DNA of 64,000 nt from Chalara sp. BL73 (GCA_918026815.1 CAKJVC010000068.1:1612001-1676000); one strand, 5' to 3'. Positions 1 through 13,900 are shown, counted from the first letter of the stretch. The notes: generated by a model not told the origin, from the letters alone. Numbers and translations: made by a program.

Positions 1-1587
1 CCAGCACCGAAGAAATCTCCAGCAAAAGCTTCATCAAAAGCCAGGAAACAGCCATTACTGGAGCAGAGTATCATATCAAGAGCTTCCTCCCGCTCACCAC
101 GAACACCACTGCAAGATTTGAGTTCGCTGAGGGATATTGGAGGACCCCCGAGATCGGAAACTATAGATGATGCTGACCATAACATACTCATCATCTCACC
201 ACCATGGCAAGCATTACCGATATCCTCAACAGACTCAGCGGATACCTTACCTCGAGGAGATTCAGAATTTTTCGACGCACCTCCTGCGATTGTCACGCCG
301 GGCTTCCAGCACTGGTTGACATCATGTAATACTAAGTCAGAAGTTGGAGATGCCGCAGCTGACCAGTTAACAGCAGATCCCCGAGAAGCTCAGTCCTCTT
401 TCGAGGAGGCATATTCAAACTTTCCGTTTCTGGGAGCTAATAGCAGCTGTAATCTCTCCGATATCACGCTAAGTCCTACCAGAACAAGCAATGATATAGA
501 TTATTTGGCAAAAGGGTTGCACCAGAATCTACGACGCCCGGCTCTCGGACACCAATCTGGCGGAAATGCCATTGAGAGTGACGAGACAACGATTGCGGCA
601 TTTGCTTGTCACACGAATCTAGAGGTAAGCTGGATCTACCTTTGTCAATACATATACTGAGAAGTCACAGAGCTTGCATGGGAACAGCAGTAGTGCCTAT
701 GCGTGCATGGAGGAATTAAAGTCTCTTGTCGAAATCAAAGGAGGCATCGGCGCTTTAAATGAAAGCCTTCGCAGGCTAGTACAATGGCAAGCTCAACATG
801 TCCCACGCAATGACCGAATTAATCATTTCTCAGGATCGATCTCTGCCATGCTACGAGATGGCAGTTGCAGCCGTCATTCCCCTATGTTGCCTTTCCAAAT
901 ATTCCACATCTATCCGATTATACATTTGAAAGGGATGCTAATGCGACCCAATGCCTCGGAGATCGTATAACGAACACTGCGATACTCTCAGGCTACTCCG
1001 ATCTTATTCCCGTTCTAGAAAGTCTGCACGAGCTTACACTATTTCTCGAATTCCCGCACCCAGATAAAGTTCACCTCTTACACGGTGTTAGTTATGTCGA
1101 CCACGTCTATATCTCAGAGTACCGAAATTTGATGATGATGGCCTATTTCCGATCTACTCCTCTTCCAAGTACATCCAGTTCCTTCAATGACATATCCATA
1201 CTCCCTCTGGTATTCCAGGCCTTAATGCTATTTATATACACAAACATTCGTCTCACTCTAGTTGATGCGCCAATCCGCTGCATCTTGGTTGATCGAATTC
1301 ACTGCTCACTTTCCTCTTTGCCAACGAGGACACTGCACTCTTTATTTCAGGCCTTTCCATATGAGATGATGTGGATCTTTTTCCTTACAGGCTCTGCGGC
1401 TCTTAGGCATGAGGACAGAACATACTTTGTTGATCATTTAAAGTGGATGTGTGGGGAATTGGCCTGCGACGACTGGGATGAGGTGGAGGCCGAGCTACGG
1501 CGATTTCTCTGGATTCATACTCTATATCTGGAACGGTGTAAAGACCTATGGACAGATATCGATAGTCAGGTCAGCAGGAGGGCTTGA
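1..1587 (+). CDS. Fungal-specific transcription factor, C-terminal part (5' end outside window)
   Basis: The reading frame is open from base 1, so the start and any Zn2Cys6 cluster lie upstream; a lysine/serine-rich stretch is seen first, as often follows such a cluster. Three exons fit: 1-624, 671-786 and 834-1587. Intron 1 (625-670) is GT-AG. The second intron (787-833, 47 nt) must use a GC donor (GCAAGC) to keep the frame, giving RRLVQW followed by DLCHATRWQLQPSFP. The region GGIGALNESLRRLVQW and what follows is typical of the fungal-specific TF regulatory domain, found in nuclear regulators. The tail EVEAELRRFLWIHTLYLERC is the usual C-terminal helix. Targets cannot be inferred. Family level is fairly secure, gene identity unknown. 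Confidence 0.72.
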
Positions 1588-3778
1588 CAGAACCAACACT
1601 AGATTCTAGTGTTTTCTTTTATTCAAAGTATCTCTAAAAAAATTCGCCACTTGATTCTAAAGACGGGCGAAAGTCATGTGAGTCGTCTTTAGATGATTCA
1701 GCGAAGTACACTCAAGGACCAGTCAAACCTTTTCACCAACTTCTGCTCGCTTGGTCCAATGCTTGGACAAAATGGCAAAAGACAGATGGGGCAGCAGGAA
1801 AGATACGCGCTATAGAAATGTGGCACAATCTGTTATGACAAGGCAACATATCATTGGTTATCCCGTATTTTTGCTTTCGTACAAAAAGGAAAGATAGAAA
1901 CAGTAGAATAAATGGCAGGCGGACCTGTCATTGAGGAAGAGAGTTCGTACATATGCTACCTAGACGAAGCGGATTGGAAATATGGATGGGACTAAGACTT
2001 CACACTTGTGAAGTGGATTAGAGAGCCGCACACATCCTAGACGGTGATAATCAACTCTCTTATTGCGGCGAGTCTCTTTCAACTCTGATAACATAGGCGC
2101 TTAAGTCAATTATCTAGCTCGCTTGGCTAGAGCGGCACTAGGGAGGACCAGCAAGAGTGTACTGGGGAGTATTTTCATTGAAATCCAGGATGCATAAACG
2201 ATAGCTACATAGTTTAGCTCGATTCGGGTCGGCCCGGCAGAGCATGGGCCAAGCTGCCAGTGGGTCCTTTGACGTTTGCGCTGGGCGAATCATTAATACC
2301 AATGTAAGGAAGGAATAACCTTGAGACAATCTTCTTTAAGCCTGTGATGTGTGCAACAGATAGCCTCATAACTGAAAGCTGGCTAAGCTGACGCTCAGGA
2401 AATAGGATCAACATACAGATAGGCGTGGACGAGGAACCATGATATCTCTCGACATGCTGTTTCGGCATGCTGCAGCAACAAAACTTTGCTTTGCCTTCAA
2501 TCGCCCAAACTTTACATATTGGACCCAACTGGTGACAGGCACATAAGGTTTTGGAGATATTTGAGAGCATAACATTTATTTGGAAGTTGTTCTGGAGAAA
2601 TCGATATGTCTCTCCGAGTTAGGTGGAGCCGCAGGAGGGAAGGATTTGAAGGTTGGCAGAAAGTAGATGAAGAAATGTGTGGAAGCAAAATGTGACACAT
2701 GCTTGACTGCGGTTCCTGACAAGTGAGGTCAAAGCTGGAGATGATCTGGAAGGCGTATACACAATAAGGTATATCGGAAGATAGCATGTCCGACGAAGAT
2801 TAGCGGCTTGTCGTGACAATGTCACATTTCCGAAGGCAGCTTCTGAGATGGGTTTCAACATGACGAAATAATGGTCCTATTCGTGGAACCAAGCTCGAAG
2901 GTCTTCATATATCGAGATTACGGGTTCAGCACCGTCTTTTACTGTCGGCTGACCCATCGTATGGTCCTGAGAATCAGCCGAGGACAAGCCGAAAAATACG
3001 ATTTATCCATGTTAAAGAGCTGGAGCCTGCAACAATTCTGATTGAGAAGCCTGAAAGGCTCTAACAAGACATAGCCCATCAGGCGCAACATGAATTGCAG
3101 TTGCAAGAATTACCTTAGCGACGACTACACTAACAATAGGTTTTGGAGTGTTCGATCCGGAAGATTCCATTGTGGGCTCAATTACTCATCCGCATCTTAC
3201 CAAGCACTAAAAGTTGTTGCACCGGCAATATAAGACTTGACAATGTTACATCGCTCATCAACATCGTATTCAAGACGACAAATGCAGGTCAAGTGATGTT
3301 GTGGGGTAAATATCCCGTCCACTTCCCACTTCCCCAAATGTGGGGAAAGGGGCTTAGCCGAACTTATGTTTTACTGTACCACTTTCTTGAACACAAGACT
3401 ACCAGGTCATTGGCGGATCTGACAAGGCTATCCTGGGAGTCTTAGAGCTTAATATGGCTTTTATGAGGGCCGAGTTGGATCCTGAGGGATGAAGAGGAAC
3501 CTAAGGCCTAGCTTGTCTGGTGTTTATTGGCTGTGGATCTCAAACCCCACTTTTTCGTTTCAAGACGATCGACGGGTACCTCTGGGATGTGCCGATGCTT
3601 GATCTGATAATGACGAGGGGTTACTGGTGGAACTCCTTGGAAATTGTTAAGTACGGGTTAAAATCCATCACTTTCCGTCCTCTCATGTCCAGGCCGCCGT
3701 AGAATAGGTTATATGATAAGAAATAGGCCACGCATCTCAAAATGGAGGTCTTTATTTTCGTGGTTGGTGCTTTTCGAT
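1588..3778. other. Gene-free stretch with two inverted repeats
   Basis: No ORF here resembles a protein. Just after the transcription-factor stop are two inverted repeats: 1595-1613 (9-bp arms AACACTAGA/TCTAGTGTT around one base) and 1657-1692 (9-bp arms CTAAAGACG/CGTCTTTAG, 18-nt loop). They may form hairpins in the 3' transcript end. The rest, up to the galactanase start, shows nothing I recognise apart from its presumed promoter. Confidence 0.4.
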
Positions 3779-4984
<1,206 letters not shown>

Positions 4985-5326
4985 AGCAAATCTATGAATA
5001 TTTTGAAATAATATTTGTCATCAAACTTTGACATCATTGAAAGAGATTTTACTTCGGTTTCCGGGAACGTCATGCGCTGTCCACTCATGTGTAGTATTTG
5101 CTTCTTGCACTAGTCAAGATTTGGTTCCCGTCCGCATAAGTTTTTCTTTTTTTTCAATGACTTCAATCGATACTCTCTACAAGATAGCTGGGGTCAAGCA
5201 ATATAGTTACTGCAGGCACTGCTTTCCGCTGCCCTGCTCTTCGCCCACTGCATGCAGATCTCCCAGATCTTGCAGAGTTTAGAGAAGGGGAGTAAGGCAT
5301 AGGTACCTAGCGTTTTATTATATTCT
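4985..5326. other. Intergenic, convergent genes
   Basis: This is the space between the 3' ends of the galactanase and the minus-strand small secreted-protein pseudogene. I see nothing gene-like in it. Confidence 0.4.
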
Positions 5327-5683
5327 TTACCCTGACGATCCGCCGCCACAATCCTTGCTGCAGCCCGTAATACAACCGGCCCTAGCGATTTCCCTAGGCA
5401 TGGCATTATAGCCATCGATACATGTACTGTAGCAATCGTCGGGCTTGGTGATCTGCCATTCGGAACAGAGGTTGAATTCTGCGCCTTTCTTGAGCTTAGT
5501 GCCTTTGGCTTTGGTGCAGAACGCGTTGATGTCTAGCACGACTTCGGGGCGAATGCTATTGTTTTTTTCGCCATGCAACTAGTTCCACCCAAGGCCTTTG
5601 TAGCAACCTAAAGCGTGGAAATTTGGAAGAGAGAGTATCCCCATGGTGATAGCTGTGAGTAGCAAAGGCTTGAGAGCAGCCAT
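5327..5683 (-). pseudogene. Small cysteine-rich secreted protein with an in-frame stop
   Basis: From the ATG at 5683 a 119-codon frame runs to a TAA at 5327, interrupted only by a TAG at 5581-5579 (codon 35). The first codons encode a signal peptide (MAALKPLLLTAITMGILSL). The rest is small, rich in Lys/Gly, and carries eight cysteines spread as in secreted fungal proteins held by disulfides (GCYKGLGW before the stop; NAFCTKAKG, NLCSEW, DDCYSTC, AGCITGCSKDCG after it). No intron of usable size removes the stop. A TATATAA at about 5822-5829 lies 140 bp upstream of the ATG. It is either a recent null allele of an effector-like or antimicrobial-like protein, or a read-through case. Function is unknown. 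Confidence 0.6.
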
Positions 5684-6739
5684 CTTGGGATAGAAAAAGA
5701 AAATGATGGGCGAAACGAAAACGAAAAGGTAGAAATATAATGGGAACAGATGATAAATACAAAGGAAAGGGTGAAGTGTGTTGTGTGTTGTCGGAGGAGG
5801 AAACCATAGAACCCAGGCGCGTTATATATCTAATTTCTTTGCCTCTTCTCCTCTAAAAGCCTTTCAGATGGAGCTCTATTCACTTAATTCATTAATTTGA
5901 TATTGCAATTTTTGTTACCTTAACAGATGAACCTCGTGAAATAATTGACCTTAACAAAAAAGACCAAGCTTCCCCCTCAAATCCAGTATGCATCAATATT
6001 GAGATCACCCAAATTTTGGCTGATAACAACCTGTGATGGGTTGCGATCCACTGGTTACATCAACGTTGCATGAGTTCGCAGCCTGTAGTACCGTAACGCT
6101 CAGCAAATGGCAGTCAAGAACTGCCTTTTCAGTTTTCCACAACAGACATCTCTGCAGCACGATGAATATTTGAAACGACCTTCAGCCTCTGTCCTGAACA
6201 ACCATTTTACGTAATTACTATGTAAGAGTTAAGATACTTTGTACTAGGAGTTTTGTGAGTGGGAGCTTGGTACCCTGTATGCAAGCAGATTGTAAGTTTC
6301 AGGTAACTTCCCAGGCACTAAGCCCGCTTCGCAACAGCTGTTTGAGAAATCTCATCCTGCCACGCTCTTTTCATTGATATATATATTTTCTAAAAGCAAA
6401 CTTTGGTTCTCCAGGGTCACGGAGTATGCTATCTAGAGGAGTATGTGTTGGCAAACAATCAGTGAAGATGGCTTGTCACGGAACAGCATATATCAACACA
6501 CCTCCAAGTCTTCATGTTTGACCTCAGACTTTCAATGCCACTAGTAGATTTACCAACGGGATGAAGCCGAATCTCTCACAATGACCTTCAATTTATCTCT
6601 GAAAGTATAAGTACTGCCTAAAGCTCAACAAGCCTCCCTGTTGCCAATCTCTATTCCCTCTGCCTTCAGTTGGCTTTCCACCACTAAGAGTCAATTCTAT
6701 AAAAATAAGACAACTGTTGACTTCATCTCATAAGTGTAT
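5684..6739. other. Intergenic, no gene seen
   Basis: The first part holds the promoter of the cysteine-rich secreted protein, with a TATA-like box near 5825. The rest is AT-rich with many stops on both strands. I see no gene. Confidence 0.35.
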
Positions 6740-8444
6740 TCAACGGTCCACAGAAATATGCCCCTTAGCACGATTTACACAGCTCAACATACTGTTCTCC
6801 TTCCGATTGTCCTCTAACGCCATTCCGTGATGCAAGCCTTCCATTTGCAGTAGTCCACCATGCAAACACCACAGTTCCCCACCAAGCAAGAAGACTGGAT
6901 CTCGAGCCCTGCTTCATTCAAATTTGCAACAAAGGCTTCACCTGTGGAACTTGCAGAACCTGACCGGTCGACTTGACCTCTACCTCAAACGGGTCACCTG
7001 TACCAGTAGCAGCGCCACCAAACTCCTCAAAATGTGTCTGTGAACGAGGGTAGCACAGTTTGGCAGTCAGTTCGCGGCGTGCGTTGAGAAGTGATTGAGG
7101 CTCGCAACAGTATATAATTGCGTTATCAGAGGCGGGGACAATGCCTTCAATACTGAGCCTTTGGGACCCGTTCGTCGTATACAATGTACTTTTGTCGTCG
7201 GGTAACTCCCTCAGATAGGCGGCATCTGCTCTGATACGGACAGTATAATGAATTTCAAGGCTTGCTGCTTCATTCGATAGCATTTTTATCTTGATGAGGA
7301 GTGCAGTGACTCCAATCCTTCTAAGGATGAAAACATGCTTCTTACATTTGGCCTAGTCAGGTGCACTTTGTCTCAGTGACTAGCTTCACGCTATTACCTC
7401 TGGTGATCTTTATGATGTCACCTACCTGCACACTGTCGTGGAGAAAGACTGATCCGCCTCGGGAGTTATCATCTCGTACTATACCCAGCTCAAATCTTTT
7501 ATATCTCTAGAGACAACAGAGTACGCCCTTGAAAAGCAAAGACCAGGGCCAAAGCGAAGCCGGACGTGGGCAACCGTCCAAAGTGCGTATGTTCCATGTC
7601 AGCACTCGTTTAGTCAGCCTCTAAGACAAGCTTCATTACTCGAGATGTGAGAGCAGTCTTCTCGACAAGATGGTAGCTCCGCCACATTGGTGGTGTGCTG
7701 TTTCTGTCACCTAGTTCGCCCTGAAGTTGTATGTTCATATTTTTATACCTTTCGTAAGACGGCTGCGAAATATACCAAGGATCTCATCCTCTAGCCCCGA
7801 CAGCTCGTATAATTTGGTCAATGCATTAATGTTGTTCACGTCGTGGTATAAAAACCGTTGAATGCGCGTGATGGACCATTGAGGATTGACACGTTCGATC
7901 AGTTCCATACAGCCACCTTCTTCAACGAACCCTGTCTTTAAGACCTGAAGGTACCGACCCATACGCCCCGAGTCTTGTGCGATTCTAGACATCCTCTCAT
8001 ACTCGAACCGATGGTTTAGCTTAAAGCACGGCTGCCGAGGCTCGCTGACTTGGACCACTGCTTCAGCACCAAAGCGGAACTTATCTCTAATGCAGACATT
8101 AGACTCATTAAGCAAATTTGTTGAGATATTCTCCCCGAAACCACCCATCTTGAACAAATGCTGACGATTAAGCAAGATGTCATTCCATGTTCCATAGTGG
8201 ACAGCATAGTACTTGTGAATTCCCTTGTCGAAGCAGCCTTGCATAAGGCATTGCCTCTCGTCGCCAACAAATCCTACCTCTGTCAATTTCACCTGACCCT
8301 GGTGGAGGCTCTTGTTAATGCCAGAGCGAATCTTGCCGCAAGCGGCCGCACTTTGCCAGTTCGTACGGTGAGAACCATATATTTTGGAGGAATGGGAGCG
8401 ATCGTGTCGGCATCAGAAATATTCTGCGGGATAAATGAACTCAT
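6740..8444 (-). pseudogene. MOSC-domain / ferredoxin-reductase fusion protein, frameshifted
   Basis: The remains cover a complete fusion protein in order, about the right length (1.7 kb) but split among frames. After the ATG at 8444 comes VRTGKVRPL. A shift near 8340 leads into the MOSC domain (KIRSGINKSLHQGQVKLTEV, VHYGTWNDILL, MGGFGENIST) and a 3-alpha tail. Another shift near 7740 precedes a reductase FAD/NAD domain (WRSYHLVEKTALTSRVMKLV, RLRFGPG, SRAYSVVS, then FELGIVRDDNSRGGS in a further frame). HVFILRRIGVTALL follows; the normal GGIG is RRIG here. The ferredoxin tail begins before 6918, shifts to SSCLVGNCGVC (2Fe-2S cysteines), then shifts to MLSCVNRAKGHISVD ending at 6740. In intact fungal relatives the MOSC domain binds a molybdenum or sulfur cofactor and the reductase transfers electrons. 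At least five frame breaks make function unlikely. Confidence 0.82.
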
Positions 8445-9331
8445 TCTTTCCAGTTGTGTAGAGATTCGATCTTCCGATCAAAAACGGGGTTGGCACTTAC
8501 AGCGCCTAGGCAACTCTACGTTGAGAAAGATGCCTTGATCAAGTTGAATACTCTATGCTTTTTTCTAGGAGGGACGGTTAATCTTACCGTGGGCGTTGAA
8601 TTCAGAATAAAATACCAGATCACTAGTGTTTACGAAAGAACAACTTTCATGGTCCGTTTGCCGCATACCCGATCACAAGAAACTTTGTACCAGATAGCAT
8701 AATATAATATAGTATAAATGACCAATTCAATCTTCTAGATTGACTCAATATGGTAGAAACCATTACATATACTTATTTAAGCTCTATTTGTGAAATTTCA
8801 AACATGGAACTCGATATCCTCAAATGAACCTTATGCTCGCCCAACGGTTCTAGAATGAATGACATGAGAAATGGGCTTATTATAGAAACAGCTAGACCGT
8901 AGGAACGGCCAGGCTATAGTCGATTGAACTGGTCACCAAAGGCCATGGCAAATTTCAATTCTGTCTGGTTGTGCCATGGTATTGACCTAGCATGTTCGCA
9001 GAAGCGGCATACCATTAAAGGAAGCGACAAGGTACACGAAAATTGTTAGAAGATGTTTTAGTTCTAGGATAATAGAAGCTCTTTTGATTTATCAAAATCG
9101 CAGTAATCAAACTTCAATGAAGCACTTCGCATTTCAGAAGCATTTTGACGAAAGAATGTTTTTATTTCTAATCAAGTCGTTTCCCAAGCTGCTGTATCTT
9201 TATTTTTTTTCCCGAAGAATTAAACTGAAATGAAGTTGCAAGTCATCCGGGAAAAGGGTAACACGTGGAAAATCCTTCCCTAATTCGATAGTGGTGCACA
9301 ATTCCTCTGCTGCGCTTCCCATTCTTCTGTC
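8445..9331. other. Intergenic, no gene seen
   Basis: AT-rich with stops in all frames and a short AT run (TAATATAATATAGTATAAA near 8700). It would include the promoter of the MOSC pseudogene. Nothing else is recognised. Confidence 0.35.
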
Positions 9332-9664
9332 TTAGAACACACTTTCGAGAGGAACCTCCCCAATTTCCTCTGCATAAATAGGATTCAACTCTTCTGCCCT
9401 CACAAGCCCTCGAGCCCTGTCTACTTCTTCATGAGAATTTGGCATATTCGTAATTTCCAATGGGATCTCTATCTCTCCCCCTCGCTCCTCCCGCGGCCTA
9501 CAATTGAAGCACTGCCCAAGCCATGTTCCAACGTGACTATGAAATATCGTGCTATGACATCCATTGTGGGTAGCCCATGGGCAGCGAAGAATTCCAGGAT
9601 AGACGAATGCATGTTTCACAGTCTTAGGGCAGAGCTTGAAGTCGGCGTATGGATGCATGCACAT
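9332..9664 (-). CDS. Hypothetical small Cys/His-containing protein
   Basis: A single uninterrupted 110-codon frame begins with ATG at 9664. It has spaced cysteines and histidines (LCPKTVKHAF, RCPWATHNGCH, GQCFNCRP) and an acidic C-terminal tail. This resembles short fungal proteins with a zinc-ribbon-like pattern, but I cannot name a family. No signal peptide or membrane segment is seen. It stands alone between the MOSC pseudogene and FAB1. The even composition and Cys pairs favour a real gene, but a chance ORF cannot be excluded. Confidence 0.4.
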   Translation of the reverse strand: MCMHPYADFKLCPKTVKHAFVYPGILRCPWATHNGCHSTIFHSHVGTWLGQCFNCRPREERGGEIEIPLEITNMPNSHEEVDRARGLVRAEELNPIYAEEIGEVPLESVF

Positions 9665-10980
9665 GGTGGACTTTGATTTTGGTCCGCGTCAGTCAGACGT
9701 GAAATCCTTTAAAACAAGTATCTGTCGATTCTGTTGATGTTACTGTGAAGATACTTGCTTGGATACTGCTCCGGGATAGGCGATAATCTTTGTAGCTGGG
9801 TTGGAGAGAGCAAGTTCATAAGAAAGAGTGACGGGGAATCATCAGCAAGGAGGCCAATTTTAACAGCTTTTAAGAAGGAAGTAAAATACTAGCCGGGTGA
9901 TTCGGGAAAAGAGAAAGTGCGCGTGAACTGTGTCTCCACGTCTTCATTTTGGGAAAGTACTTCTTTCGCTCGCTCATTTCTTCTTGCCATGTTTCCGTAC
10001 CCGCCGATGCGTAACGCCAGTTAACCCTGAGAAAGTCAAGGAAATGGCCGATTACAGCCTCTATGGTTCCTTACATTCTGTTCCCGTCAATCCCTGAGTG
10101 ACCACACCCAATCTTCCCCCTGATAGCTGTATTATGTTTTGACGGAGTAGCAGGACCACAATCTGATAATGGTTAAGGCGTCGTGCGGAGATTTGGTTGG
10201 TGCTTGATTAGCGAAGAAACACGATTGTAGTGAGTCGAGCCAGGAAATTTTGGGTGTCAGACCAGAAGCGAACATTTCGAAACCATAAAGTGTCGTTCAT
10301 ATTGACCAAACAAATATAGCTTAGATAAGCTTGAAGAAACGAATCTTGAGAAATTTCGCGCTCTAATATTGATTTCCATCTCGAGTTGTGATTACATTAA
10401 GGTTGAGGCTTCGAGTTTTAGGTGTAGTGCATGATAGGGCATATTAGCGCATATTTGATACAGAATAGTTTGTGCTTGATGGTGTCATGATTGGGCGGGA
10501 CAATCAATAGCGCTTAAGAGATGGAAGTTATTGTCCTGAGAGATGTAACTATAGAAAAGATTACACGGAGCATTACTAAAGTGTTAATCATCAATCGGAA
10601 AGAAGAACAATGGAATGAGCCTCCTTATTTACTGATGTAACATGAAGCTTCCGTGTTATTAACGTGGTAGTGAACTGTAATGTAGAGAATGTAGCTATGA
10701 ATACAAAATTTAATTATGCATTAATCGCATGCGTAGGCGTGGGGTGAATGGTGAGATATGAGTAAACTTGTAGCATCGCTGCCTGAGCCGTCAGGTGCAA
10801 AGGTATTGCGAAGAATAGATGGGAAGTCTTGTCGTATATAGTTCACGAATAGGAAAGAGCACAGTAGGTGACAAACAATATTATGCAATTTTCGGATCTC
10901 TGTTGGAGGTGTTCCTGTCATATTCCTACCATGTATACTGCCCGCGCCTAACGCCGTCGCTACCCAATGTTTTGTGGACG
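9665..10980. other. Intergenic, no gene seen
   Basis: This stretch covers the region upstream of the small ORF and the 3' flank of FAB1. No coding pattern, repeat or RNA gene was recognised. Confidence 0.35.
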
Positions 10981-13900
10981 CTAATCAGCTCCAGGTCTAT
11001 CAACTGTGGACTCAGTCCTTGCTTCTATATCCGGGCGAGCCTCGATCTGTTGCCACTGATGCCAGCTGCTTGGAGCCTGAAGAATATACCGATTCATTGC
11101 CTCTCGGAAACGGTTCTTATATTCTTTGGGTGACGTGACGGTAGGCTTGTTCCGATTCCCACCAGCAAACCCTCTGTCTTTGATCCAGGATTCGAGTTTT
11201 TTATCCCATGTATATGTTCGAACAACATCTATAATCCCCACGACAAGCTCTTTACGACTCTGCTCAAAGTTAGAGAGATCAAAGTAAATCAGACACAAGG
11301 GCTCACCTCGTCAATGGCTAACATTAGTGAGTAGTCCATCACGTCATTCCTTTGCAAGAAAAGCGTATCATTGAACACAGAATTGCGCAGAAGTTTCTTG
11401 GAATGCTAGATGACGTCAGCTAATTGAATCATTAGGTTGTTAGACGATTTGATTCACCTCTCGTGCGAACAATGGCGATTCGTATATAAACTCAACCATG
11501 TTCTCGTCTAGTAGAACCTCATTTTGATCTCCTGTCGCGGTAATTTTACGGTTTCGCATAGATCCTTTAAGGTCGAAGATACGATCCGGGGTTCGGTCAT
11601 AGAACAGATTCTCCATGACAAGCACATCCAACTTGACTTCAACTCCGGTCACTGGGTTTTTGAGTAGGATTTGATAGAATCCAAGCATTTTAGCTATTAC
11701 ACTTGGGAGCTCGTGGAAGAGTATTTCCGCCATCATATTGAAATAAGCAGGGGCAAATTTCAAGAAAGCCTGGGTTTCTATCGAGGATAAAGACTTCAGT
11801 ATCATTCTGTCATCCAGCGTCTTTAGAAAGACAGACTTAGTTTTGCCTCCTTTCGAGTCCCATTTGAGGCAACGTGATAGAGATTCCACAATGCGGTCGG
11901 CGACGCCGCATTTGCGACGTACAGCGTCGAATTGCTCGGCATAAAATATCTTACACTGCATAGTAGCTGAAGAATCGACGAAGGAGAGAGATATATGTGT
12001 GCCTTTGGAGCGGAGTAGTGAAGTTTCAACCTCGGCTTCTTCAACACCATCTTGAGAGGCGAACTCTTTCCTGTCGAAATTATTACTGGACTCTTGACCA
12101 CGGAGTGTCGCTAGTTTGTCTTGGTAGCTTTGAGATTGCAGAGCAAAGGCGATCAGAGAGCTGGGCTCGTCCTCTCGTATGATCACATCTGTGTCTGCAA
12201 ATATGTGGTCACTGGCATTGACTGGATATTCTAGAGGGGTCCATCCGCTGGCAGATCTCTCAGCCCAAAAATTGGTCAGCATTTTCATCAAGCTCGATTT
12301 TTCATGCTTTGGTAATTCGAGTGGTATATCGGCATTGGGTTGACCTAGAGACTCTGCGATCTCAGCCGCCCCGGGAATCATGTCATCAAGTAAGGAATGG
12401 TCAGCATCGCTGGCGGCCTCGTCATCTGACCCTGTTTGACTGATGGTATGCTGATTGTCATCTGTTTCAGCCTCTGTTGCAGTTTCCTCGGTAGTGAGAG
12501 CAGTATCAGTGGGCGAGTGTTCCCCAGTTTCTGTTGTCGCTGTCTCTGTGTTTAGGTGCGCAAGACCACCTACAACACTTGTCTCTTTACCATCTGGATG
12601 TGAAGGTGGAATAGAAGCAAGATCGCTGGTACTTGGGCCACGTTCCTCAACTGCATCATTGACATCCTTATAAACTGCGACAATTGGTTTCGAAGAAGCT
12701 TTGGGGAAAGCCCTCGACTGTGTAACCTTTGCTGCGCGTTGCCTCCTATCACGGACACGCTCCTTTTCGAACTCGCGACTTAGTTGCTCGAAATGCTTTG
12801 CTAAGGTTGAAACTCTCGTATCTTTCCGTTTGCTTGCGACAGACCTTGGAATCAATGAACCTCCGTTCTTTTTCCTTAGCGTGCCTAGGCCTAATCTTTC
12901 TGAAAGCTTCTTGTCTGTGGGCTTTAATGGATCTGTTGCGGATGGCTTAGGAGGCTCATTGGAAACGGCAAGTGGTTCAGCCGCATCTCTAGGACCACTA
13001 CCGTGCCTGCCATATGTCTTAGTCGGATTTAGATTGATTCTACGGAGTGTTCCAGCTGGCTGTGACTGTGTGCGGTTCATTGGAGGCGAGGTTGCTGTTC
13101 CAGCACGCCGCGGTGCTCCACGTTCTGGTGGTCTGGGGATTCCAGATACCTCTGACTGACTGACGCCTTGAGTATTGGTGCTGATGGGATTAATCTGCAA
13201 CAAGTTTTCTACTTTTTCGGGTAAAGTCAACTCGATGTGCTCTTCCGGCAAGATTGGCGAGACAATCGCGAGCGGCGTACTAGTTCCAGAAGGATCAGGC
13301 GATATCTGAAAATCCGAAAGCGATGATTGCACTTCAGTTTCTAATGGTAGTGCTAGATCGAGATGTTCCATCCCTCCGGGACTGACTTGTGATACATGAG
13401 ATTCCGCCCCTTCTGTGTAAGAAGTTTGTATTGATGATGTGGTCGACGGGGTATCCGCTGTTATAGTATCTTCTTTGACAACAGATGTCAAAACATCATG
13501 TACGTCCTCCGCAGAGATATTCGAAGGCTTTCGTTTCAACTCCAGTGACGCACTGGGCGATTTTTCATCAGTCTCTGAAGGTAGGTCTGCAGATTCTATT
13601 GTGTTAACAGACGTTGTTGATTCGTCTCGGTCCATGAACATCTTCTTTAATTGAAGCGCTGCTAGCCGTCGGATATCTCTCTCAGAAGGGAAAAAATTGG
13701 CATCAAACTCTGCAAAGGCATCATCCCACTGAGCTACCTTTTCTTGCATGGCCCTCACAGCTCTATTCATTGGGATAATCTCATAATATTTGGACTCCAT
13801 ATATTTATCCTGAAGCTTTCGAATCAATGCTGCTTGCTCTTCTTGACAACGTTTTGATAATCGCTCTACTTCTGCTTTACAAGCCTCGGTTTTCTCCGGA

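Noticed and set aside
2138..3445. Several overlapping ORFs of 60-118 codons on both strands
   Set aside because: No domain, no signal peptide, overlapping frames; expected by chance in AT-rich spacer.
5556..5807. 83-codon ORF on the minus strand over the secreted protein's 5' end
   Set aside because: It is a shadow frame of the cysteine-rich protein; that frame holds the signal peptide and cysteines.
12701..13159. 152-codon plus-strand ORF
   Set aside because: Antisense shadow of the FAB1 linker region.
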